Below the pieces are notes generated by a model. It was not told where the DNA came from. It made no database searches and saw only the letters and a list, made by a program, of their open reading frames with translations. The position numbers were made by a program, and so were the translations under genes. Shown piece by piece: positions 26,504 through 33,109 of a stretch of 64,000 nucleotides of DNA. This stretch comes from Streptomyces humidus (GTDB lineage Bacteria; Actinomycetota; Actinomycetes; Streptomycetales; Streptomycetaceae), in NCBI RefSeq assembly GCF_014649655.1, contig NZ_BMTL01000002.1, forward strand, positions 62,001-126,000, read 5' to 3'. Each line of letters starts with the position of its first letter. Within the stretch, counting starts at the first letter, position 1.

Positions 26504-27664
26504 ATGGAGTGGATGCGACAGGCGGTCCTGCCGGTCCGGCGCTCCGTCGGCGCGGCCGTGCCGGCGGTGCGGCGGGCGTGGGCAGGACCGGGCCGTGAGC
26601 GGGATCTGGCGGTGCAGGCGGGCAAAGCGGCGCTGGCCGCCTGGGTCGCGTGGGCGGTCGTGGGCTGGTGGCTGGCCGCGCCGATGGCGTTCGTGGCCCC
26701 GTGGGTCGCGGTCGTGCTGGTGGAGTCGACGGTGTACCGGTCGGTCGCGCACGGGCTGCAGCAGCTCGCCGCGATCGCGGTGGGGACGGCGGTGGCCACC
26801 GCCGTGGCGCTGCTGCTGGACGGCACGATGATCACGATGGCCCTGGTCCTTCCGGCCGTGCTGCTGCTGGGGCAGTGGCGGCGGCTGGGAAGCCAGGGCG
26901 TCTACGCCGCCACCGGTGCGCTGTTCGTGCTGACCGGTGGCCCGGTGACGGTCGCCGCGTCGGCCGCGCGCATCGCGGAGGCCGTATTCGGCGCGGTGGT
27001 CGGCGTGGCCGTCAACGTGCTGATCCGGCCTCCGGTGTATCTGCGCGACGCCCGCGCCGCGCTGGAGGACGCGGCCGCAGAGGCGCAGGAGATCCTCGAC
27101 GCGGTGGCCGACGGTCTGACCGGCGGCGAGTGGGACGGCCTGCCGGTCGGGGAATGGCACGAGCGCGCCCTGCGTCTGGGCCGCCTGGTCGACCAGGCCC
27201 GTTCGGCGATCGGCTGGAGCCGGGAGAGCCTGCGCGGCAACCCGCGGGGACGCCGTGCCCGTCCGCGTCTTCCGGGTGACGACGCGCACGCGGACGCGCT
27301 GGGCGTGCTCGAGTACGTCGCCCTGCACACGGCGGGCGTGACCCGGACGGTACGGGAGATCGCGGAGAGCGGGAGGGCGGCCCGGCCGGCCCCGGGCCTC
27401 ACACGGGCGTACGCCGAGTTCCTGCGTCACACCGCGCGTGCCGTCCGGCTGTACGGCGGGACCCTGGCCGCTCCGGGGGTCCCGGGCGGCCACGACGACG
27501 CCGCGGAGGAACTGCGCGAGGCGGTCACCGGGCTGCAGCGCACGCTCGACGACTTCCGCCGGGGCCTTCCGGGGGCCGTGCCCGACGACCCGGACGCTTT
27601 GGTGACCTACGGGACGCTGCTGGCCCAGGCACACCGCCTGGCCGATCTGCTCGCCCAGGACTGA
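26504..27664 (+). CDS. FUSC family membrane protein
   Basis: A 386-residue protein with a hydrophobic N-terminal half (about residues 40-150, five or six helices, including AWVAWAVVGWWLAAPMAFV) and a helical cytoplasmic C-terminal half. This matches the FUSC/aromatic acid exporter-like family, single-module form. Members are thought to export small organic acids or stress compounds; nothing here narrows the substrate. The ATG at 26504 is used; the open frame upstream is not conserved in character. The Tn7-like element is inserted 237 bases beyond its stop. Confidence 0.82.
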   Translation: MEWMRQAVLPVRRSVGAAVPAVRRAWAGPGRERDLAVQAGKAALAAWVAWAVVGWWLAAPMAFVAPWVAVVLVESTVYRSVAHGLQQLAAIAVGTAVATAVALLLDGTMITMALVLPAVLLLGQWRRLGSQGVYAATGALFVLTGGPVTVAASAARIAEAVFGAVVGVAVNVLIRPPVYLRDARAALEDAAAEAQEILDAVADGLTGGEWDGLPVGEWHERALRLGRLVDQARSAIGWSRESLRGNPRGRRARPRLPGDDAHADALGVLEYVALHTAGVTRTVREIAESGRAARPAPGLTRAYAEFLRHTARAVRLYGGTLAAPGVPGGHDDAAEELREAVTGLQRTLDDFRRGLPGAVPDDPDALVTYGTLLAQAHRLADLLAQD

Positions 27665-27895
27665 CGGATCCGCCCCGCGGGCAACGTGAGGAGCCCCGGC
27701 CGGAGTTCCGGCCCGGAGTTCGGCCGAGTTCCGGCCGGGCCCTGGTGGCGCCCTGGTGGGGAACCCTGGTTCAAAGCCCTGCCGGGTGGAACCCGGGTCC
27801 GGCACGAGCGTGCCCCGTCGACCCGCAGGAGGTCTCCGGCCGGCCGACTTGCCCGGCCCTCGGCCCCCGGACTCTCGGACCCACGGCTCCCCGGA
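27665..27895. other. Intergenic flank left of the transposon
   Basis: Holds GC-rich repeated blocks (GAGTTCCGGCC near 27700-27735, CCCTGGTGG twice near 27741-27757) but no gene. Together with 39875-40111 it would form a single intergenic region between the FUSC gene and cobH before the insertion. Confidence 0.5.
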
Positions 27896-27900
27896 CCCTC
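27896..27900. repeat. Target site duplication, left copy (CCCTC)
   Basis: The five bases CCCTC directly precede the left terminal inverted repeat and are repeated exactly at 39870-39874 after the right one. Five-base duplications are the hallmark of Tn7-like/Mu-like DDE transposition. Confidence 0.92.
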
Positions 27901-28046
27901 TGTAGGTTCCGCAGTGCCGTGAGCAGTGGGCTCAGCGCTTTCGTTCGTTCCGCGCGAGATGGGCACTGTTTCGTGCGGCTGATCATGAGCAGAATGGTGC
28001 TGGCGAGGGCGGGTCATAGTTACGCTCTGTGGTTGCGCACTTTTGC
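27901..28046 (+). repeat. Transposon left end: terminal inverted repeat and candidate TnsB sites
   Basis: The terminal repeat occupies 27901-27912. Further in are GAGATGGGCACTG (27956-27968) and TTGCGCACTTTTGCGG (28033-28048). These resemble the GATGCGCAC motif repeated at the right end and are probably transposase binding sites. They are more widely spaced than at the right end, as in Tn7. Confidence 0.75.
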
Positions 28047-28199
28047 GGTTGGATGGGTTCTGCGACAAGAGTGATGCCTCAGCGGGAGGGCGAATGGGAT
28101 GCATCAATGGTCGCGAGAAGGGCCGGTTACCCTAACCGGCGATCGTCGGCTATGTTGCCCCGCGCGCTCGGCGCAGGAGGGTGCCGCCGTGCGGCCGCA

Positions 28200-28380
28200 C
28201 GGCCTTTCCACCTGCAGTTCGCCGTTATCCCGCACAAGCGGCTCATGGTGGCCGAGCTCTTGCAGCACGCGGAGCAGCGTCGCGTCACTGGCCACCGAGG
28301 GTGGGGACTCCGACGCGGGCAGACCTTGGCGTGGTGTGGCCGCGTTCCAGGAGGAGCGGTACGAGGGTGACGGTGCAGGG
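28200..28380 (+). pseudogene. Decayed glycosyltransferase-like remnant
   Basis: The forward strand encodes FAVIPHKRLMVAELLQHAE (from about 28218) in one frame. It continues in another frame as TEGGDSDAGRPWRGVAAFQE (from about 28294), and then GTRVTVQ in a third. The order resembles small glycosyltransferase-like proteins that start with a VIPH motif, broken by several frameshifts. The identification is tentative. The rest of 28046-28716 shows no gene. Confidence 0.3.
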
Positions 28381-28718
28381 GGTAGGCCCTCCGCCCGCCG
28401 TAGGTGACGGGAGGTTATCCGGCCGGGGAACCGGCCGCTTCGGGGGCCGCGGTCGTGTCTGGGGAGCAGCGGATGATGGTGCTGGCTTTCCCCAGGTCCA
28501 GGGTCCGCATCACCGATGGGGTACTGCGGCCAGGTCCATTCCTCTGGGTCTCTTTTCCGCGCTCAGCTCGCTCGGCGGTTCGGAGCGATCAGAACGGTCC
28601 GGGACCGGGGTGATCGTCCGAGCCGGAGCCCGAAACAGCTGATCAGGCCAGTCTTTGACCGGGCTGCATGTTTGTTGGCAAGCGTCGCCGACGTTGCCGG
28701 GTTACGGAACGCACGTTC

Positions 28719-28758
28719 AGCAGAACGCCCGACTGGTTGCCCAGCCGGGCGTTCTGCT
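28719..28758. terminator. 13-bp stem hairpin after the lipoprotein gene
   Basis: AGCAGAACGCCCG (28719-28731) pairs perfectly with CGGGCGTTCTGCT (28746-28758). It lies about 60 bases beyond the stop of the minus-strand lipoprotein gene and probably terminates it. Confidence 0.8.
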
Positions 28759-28816
28759 TCCCGGGCTGCCGCCGGGCGGTGTCTCACGTGCTGTGGGTAC
28801 CGCCGGTGCGGGGTGT

Positions 28817-29416
28817 TTACCAGCCTGCCTTGGCGGTGTTGTAGGACGCGCGGCAGGCGGGGTCGGCGGCCGTGGTGGAGAGCTTGGTCATGACTTCCGT
28901 CCAGACCTTCTTGGCCAGCTTCTCCTGCGCCGCGTACTCGGCGGGGACCTCCGGGGCGTGCTTCTTGACCGTCGCGAGGGTGGCGACGGCCCACTTGTTG
29001 CAGGCCGGGGCGGCGGCGTTGCGGTAGCGGTTGTCGAGTTCGGTGGTCACGGCGGGGCCGTTGGTGACGGCCCACTTGTTCCAGGTCGCGCACGCGGGCT
29101 CGGTGAGCAGGGCTTGCTCTTCCTCGCTCAGGTTGCCCACGGCTGCCAGGAAGGCGTTCCACGGCTCGTCGGGAATGGCGTAGCGGGTGGTGGGGAACTT
29201 CTCCCCGGTCTTGAAGATCGCCTCCTGGCAGGCGGGCGGCAGGGGGGCTGCTTGGAGGCTGGCGCCCTTGGTCTGGAACTGGGAGGTGTTCAGGACAGGT
29301 CCGGACTGGGCGTTCGCCTGCGTGGGCGTCGTGGCGAAGGAGCACGCGCCCAGGAGCGCCGCGGAGAGGACCGTTGCGGCAACGGCGGGGCGCTTGAGGA
29401 TACGGGTGGGGTTCAT
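28817..29416 (-). CDS. Putative lipoprotein, transposon cargo
   Basis: A 199-residue precursor with a lipoprotein signal: a basic start (MNPTRILKRP), a hydrophobic core and the lipobox LLGAC, so lipidation is expected at Cys25. The mature part has paired blocks ACATWNKWAVTNGPAV and ACNKWAVATLATVKKHA, an internal repeat about 40 residues apart, and spaced cysteines. No known family is recognised. The ATG follows AAAGGAG, and a strong hairpin lies downstream. It is separated by 222 bases from the fusion enzyme gene and has its own leader, so it may be independently expressed from the same cargo. Confidence 0.8.
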   Translation of the reverse strand: MNPTRILKRPAVAATVLSAALLGACSFATTPTQANAQSGPVLNTSQFQTKGASLQAAPLPPACQEAIFKTGEKFPTTRYAIPDEPWNAFLAAVGNLSEEEQALLTEPACATWNKWAVTNGPAVTTELDNRYRNAAAPACNKWAVATLATVKKHAPEVPAEYAAQEKLAKKVWTEVMTKLSTTAADPACRASYNTAKAGW

Positions 29417-29638
29417 AGCGGTCAGCAGGCTCCTTTACGAGAAGGACAGGGGGCGAGCGCTGGCCCGGTACAGACCACTGCTCGATCAAAGAACGCCGAC
29501 CAGCCCTCACAGGACACGAAAGATCACCCGGTGGAGACGTGTTCGGCGACTGCGAGTGGTGGCTGGGCCGCCCATGTGCCCTCTTCGCGGCGAACCTCAC
29601 GTTGGTGAGGCCGCGCCCCGTGACTGTGCTGTGCGGTT

Positions 29639-31438
29639 CTAGCGGTGGCTTGCGATGTGGGCGTCCTGGTCGAGTTCCGCGGGCTGCGGCACAAGGACCG
29701 CGCCGAAACGTCGGGAGCGGTGGGTGTATTCGGTCACGGCCTGCCACAGGTCACGGCGGTCGATGTCGGGCCAGAGTTTGTCCGTGAAGAGGAGCTCGGC
29801 GTAGGCGGTGTGCCAGGGCAGGAAGTTGGAGATGCGCTGTTCGCCGCCGGTGCGCCACAGGAGGTCGACGTCGGGCAGGTCACCCAGGGGCAGATGGGAG
29901 CGAAGCAGGTGTTCCGACACCCTGGTGCCCTCGAGCTGTCCGGTGCGTGCGGCGCCAGCCAGGGAGTCGGCGGCCTGAGTGAGTTCGCTGCGACCGCCGT
30001 AGTTGAGGCAGAACGTCAGAGTGAGACCGGTGCGATCTTCGGTGGCCGTTTCGTTGGTGCGCAGGAGGTCGACGAAGTCGCTGGGCAGGCCGTCGGGGAG
30101 CCCGGCCCAGCGGATCCGTACGTCGTGGCGCAGGAAGTCTCCGGACTCCAGCTGTTCCCGTGCGAACGTCAGCAGCTTGTCGATCTCCTGCGACGGGCGC
30201 TTCTCCAAGTTCTCGGTGGACAGCAGGTACACGGTCAGGTGGGAGAGCCCTATTTCCAGCGCGCCGTGGACGACGTCGACGAGCATCTCCCCTCCGGTCT
30301 TGTGGCCGTCGCTGCGTGGGAGGCCGCGTGCAGTGGCCCAGCGGCCGTTGCCGTCCATGATGATCGCGACATGCCGCGGCATGTGCTCGGCCGGGAGAGC
30401 CGGCGGGCGGGCTCCACCGGCGTGCGGTTCGGGTGGTTGCAGGAGCTCGGAGGAAGCGGCCCGGGGAGCGGGGAGCACCGGGCGGGTCGGCGGGGGCGCG
30501 GTGCGTAGTTCGGGGAGTGGAAAGAGGCGCCAGGTGATGGCTGCGAGGAGCCGGCCGGGGCCGGTGATGCGCAGGCGGACGGCGAGAGTCGGACGGGCGG
30601 CATGTTGCAGCAGTGTGGGCCCGGCTTTTTCGGCGGCGTGCAGGCGGGCGCGGTAGAGAGTGCAGCCTGTGCGCAGGACGACGGCGGGGCCGGGCGGCAG
30701 ACCGGTCCAGAGCTGCGGTTGGTCCAGCCAGGTGCGGGCCGTGTCCAGGAGGTGGCTGATCAGTGCCTGGACGGCGGGGGTCCAGCGGCGTTGGAGGAGG
30801 TCTGTCTCGCGGGCGCCGAAGCGGTGCAGTTCCTCTGCGGGAAGGGTGATGTCGCCGCGGCTGAGGTCGTCGGCGAGGTCGGTCAGTGAGTCGGTGAGGA
30901 ACAGGCCGTCCGACAGCCGCTGGTAGGCGTCCAGGCGGGTGAGGTGGAGAGGGATGTCGAGGCCGGCGTGTCGCAGCATCGTCAGGCACAGCAGCAGGAA
31001 GGGCACATTGGTGTCCTTGCTGCGGGTCCGCCACTGCTGCCAGGATGCCGCGGCCGGAGCGGTCCGCAGGGCGTCTTTCTCAAGGGCCGTGAAGGTGACG
31101 TCGAAGGCGTCGGCCTTCAGGTTCCAGCACCACATGGTGTGCACCAGCGCCTGGCGCACCGGGTCTTGGCTGGTGCCCTGCCGCAGGTCGGTGTCCAGGG
31201 CTTCGCGCCATGCCCGCAGCCGCTGGGAACCGTCGCCCTCGGTGGTGTCGGCCAGGTCGTCGGCAAGGCAGTGCGCGGCGAAAAGGGCCCAGCATGCCGG
31301 ACGCAGAGCAGAAGGCATCAGCTGCAGACACCAGAACTCCTCGGCCCTGGTGGTCCGCAGATAATCGTGACACGCCTTGTACGCGGCTTTCAGCTGCGGG
31401 TCGTGGATCTCGGCCTGCGCGCAGTCGGCAGCGAACAC
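29639..31438 (-). CDS. Phytoene/squalene synthase-like - cis-prenyltransferase fusion enzyme
   Basis: A 599-residue two-domain protein. Residues 1-290 are a squalene/phytoene-synthase-like domain. Its first Asp-rich motif is DDLAD (60-64), and the second block DLADDLSRGDITLPAEEL (187-204) matches the family's D-x2-D-D-x2-R-G-x-I-x-LP signature. A Pro-rich linker (about 310-350) leads to a complete undecaprenyl-diphosphate-synthase domain (353-599): HVAIIMDGNGRWA with catalytic Asp362, STENLEKRPSQE, and RTGGEQRISNFLPW with ELLFTDKLWPDI. Both active sites look intact. The GTG at 31438 follows AAGGAG. It overlaps the permease gene by 49 bases and ends the ABC operon. I predict chain building in cis followed by condensation or release; the product is unknown. 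Confidence 0.88.
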   Translation of the reverse strand: MFAADCAQAEIHDPQLKAAYKACHDYLRTTRAEEFWCLQLMPSALRPACWALFAAHCLADDLADTTEGDGSQRLRAWREALDTDLRQGTSQDPVRQALVHTMWCWNLKADAFDVTFTALEKDALRTAPAAASWQQWRTRSKDTNVPFLLLCLTMLRHAGLDIPLHLTRLDAYQRLSDGLFLTDSLTDLADDLSRGDITLPAEELHRFGARETDLLQRRWTPAVQALISHLLDTARTWLDQPQLWTGLPPGPAVVLRTGCTLYRARLHAAEKAGPTLLQHAARPTLAVRLRITGPGRLLAAITWRLFPLPELRTAPPPTRPVLPAPRAASSELLQPPEPHAGGARPPALPAEHMPRHVAIIMDGNGRWATARGLPRSDGHKTGGEMLVDVVHGALEIGLSHLTVYLLSTENLEKRPSQEIDKLLTFAREQLESGDFLRHDVRIRWAGLPDGLPSDFVDLLRTNETATEDRTGLTLTFCLNYGGRSELTQAADSLAGAARTGQLEGTRVSEHLLRSHLPLGDLPDVDLLWRTGGEQRISNFLPWHTAYAELLFTDKLWPDIDRRDLWQAVTEYTHRSRRFGAVLVPQPAELDQDAHIASHR

Positions 31439-32229
31439 GGTGCTCCTTGGGTGGAAGAGGGGACCTGGCCGGTCACCGCGGACCGGGTGCGCCGACGGAA
31501 GGCGAGCAGGCTGAGAAGGGCCGCACCGGCGAACCAGGCCAGCTGCACGCCCAGGCAGCTCAGGAGAACGGAGTGGGAGAAACCGGCGGCGGAAGCGGAC
31601 TGCATGGCGCCGTAGGAAGGCAGCAGACGCACCAAGGCGGTGTCGGCTCCTTTGCTGGCGATAGGATTTTGCAGCGCGAGGTCGATGACGCTGATCATCA
31701 CGACGAGGAAGATGCCCTCCAGCTCGCGGCGCACCACCGTGCCCAGGGCGACGCCCACGGCCCCGTAGGTCATGGCCGCGCTGAACAGCGAAACGGCCAG
31801 CAGCACGGGCTGGCGGGGTGACCAGTACACGCACATGACGACCGTGGCGTAGAGGCTGACGACGGCCGAGGCCAGAACGAGGGAGGCGACCTTTGCCAGC
31901 AGCAGCTGGGGGCGGGGGTAGCCGGCCATGGCCAGCCGCCGGTCGAAGGTTCCCGAACTGAAGGTGGCCGAGAACATCGCGAACCCGACGATCAGCGTCA
32001 CCGCGTTCAGCGCACCGCTGATCTGCGTGAGCTCGTTACCGCGGGCGATGAGGTTCTGACCGGTGGCCCAAAGCCGGAACGACACCCGCACGTCCACGAT
32101 CATGAACTGCCCCAGCGAGATCCACAGAGGCACGAACAGGATCACCAGCGCCATGGCGAACTGGTTGCGCACATGCTCGATCAGCGCGAACCGTGTGGCG
32201 ATGACGAACCGGACCAGGGAAGGGCTCAC
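31390..32229 (-). CDS. ABC transporter permease
   Basis: A 279-residue ABC-2/CcmB-like permease with about six membrane helices. Hydrophobic segments begin with FAMALVILFVPLWISLGQF and end with VQLAWFAGAALLSLLAF. The start is a GTG overlapping the ATPase stop (GTGA). With the ATPase it forms an exporter half, which would act as a dimer. The 3' end overlaps the fusion-enzyme gene, so the two are tightly linked. It probably exports the terpenoid or polyprenyl product of that enzyme; this is inferred from operon structure only. Confidence 0.85.
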   Translation of the reverse strand: MSPSLVRFVIATRFALIEHVRNQFAMALVILFVPLWISLGQFMIVDVRVSFRLWATGQNLIARGNELTQISGALNAVTLIVGFAMFSATFSSGTFDRRLAMAGYPRPQLLLAKVASLVLASAVVSLYATVVMCVYWSPRQPVLLAVSLFSAAMTYGAVGVALGTVVRRELEGIFLVVMISVIDLALQNPIASKGADTALVRLLPSYGAMQSASAAGFSHSVLLSCLGVQLAWFAGAALLSLLAFRRRTRSAVTGQVPSSTQGAPCSLPTARRPRSTTRS

Positions 32230-32831
32230 GACGCCACCGCCGCCCCGGCGCGCAGCACGCCCTCCTCCAGGCGCCACAGGACGTCCAGCCGATCCACGTC
32301 GTAGGCGAGATGCGAGACCACGAGCACGGACTGGCCAGCGGCACGTAGCTGAGCGGCCAGCTCCCAAAAACGCAGATACGTGTCCCAGTCGAAGCCCTGG
32401 TAGGGCTCGTCCAGCAGCAGCACATCCGGATCGTGCATCAGCGCCAGGGCCAGGTTGAGCTTCTGCCGGGTCCCTCCGCTGAGCACCCCGACCCGCTCCT
32501 GCGCGAACTCGGAGAACCGCAACGCCTCCATGATCTCCTCAGCCCGGCACAGGTCCGGCAACGAGTACGCGATCCTGAAGAACTCCAGATGCTGGCGGAC
32601 GGTGAACGCGTCGTTGAGGTCCACCTGCTGCGGGCAGTACCCGAACCGACCCTCATGCCGCACCACCCCACGATCGGGCCGCAGCTCACCGGCGAGAATC
32701 TTCAACAGCGTGGACTTCCCCGCACCGTTCTCCCCGACGATGCCGACCAGCGCGCCACGCGGCAGCTCGACGTCCACCCCGCGCAGCACCGCCCGGCTGC
32801 CGTAGGCGTGATGGATACCTGCCACCTTCAT
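32226..32831 (-). CDS. ABC transporter ATP-binding protein
   Basis: A 201-residue nucleotide-binding domain. Walker A is GENGAGKST, the Q-loop is GYCPQQ, the signature is LSGGTRQKLNLA, Walker B is VLLLDEP and the H-loop is VVSHLAYD, so it is a complete ATPase. The ATG at 32831 follows GGGGG seven bases ahead. It is the first gene of the cargo operon, with a good promoter at 32857-32885 and a dyad further upstream. It powers the permease encoded immediately downstream. Confidence 0.92.
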   Translation of the reverse strand: MKVAGIHHAYGSRAVLRGVDVELPRGALVGIVGENGAGKSTLLKILAGELRPDRGVVRHEGRFGYCPQQVDLNDAFTVRQHLEFFRIAYSLPDLCRAEEIMEALRFSEFAQERVGVLSGGTRQKLNLALALMHDPDVLLLDEPYQGFDWDTYLRFWELAAQLRAAGQSVLVVSHLAYDVDRLDVLWRLEEGVLRAGAAVAS

Positions 32832-32856
32832 CAACGCCCCCTGTGGTCGAACCCGT

Positions 32857-32885
32857 CTTCTACCAAGAACGCCACAGACAGCCAA
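32857..32885 (-). promoter_or_regulatory. Cargo operon promoter
   Basis: On the minus strand TTGGCT (32880-32885) and TAGAAG (32857-32862) are 17 bases apart, which suits a vegetative sigma factor. The start of transcription would lie about 20 bases before the ATPase start codon. Confidence 0.5.
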
Positions 32886-32911
32886 TGGTCACGCCGGACG
32901 GCAGATACACA

Positions 32912-32931
32912 GGTCGTACCTGCGTACGACC
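32912..32931. promoter_or_regulatory. 8-4-8 inverted repeat upstream of the cargo promoter
   Basis: GGTCGTAC-CTGC-GTACGACC is a perfect dyad 27 bases upstream of the predicted -35. It may be an operator for the cargo operon. A terminator for tniQ, which ends at 33110, is a weaker alternative because no T run follows. Confidence 0.5.
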
Positions 32932-33109
32932 AGGACCTACCGTGCTCCAGACGCTTGGCGTCGGATCCAGGCCGCGCCGCGTAGCGCGGCCCAGCCAAGG
33001 GGCGGGGAAGGACTTCGAGACCTGTCCGTCCCGCGTTCCGCACGAACAGACGATGCGCGACTGGCCACTGTTCGCGGCGGCCGGCTCGGCCCCAGGGCGT
33101 CAGGCGCGA

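Noticed and set aside
27741-27830. Possible tRNA or riboswitch (GGTTCAAAGCC, GGGTGGAACCC)
   Set aside because: The pieces do not fold into a tRNA cloverleaf and lack the B12-box or T-box core.
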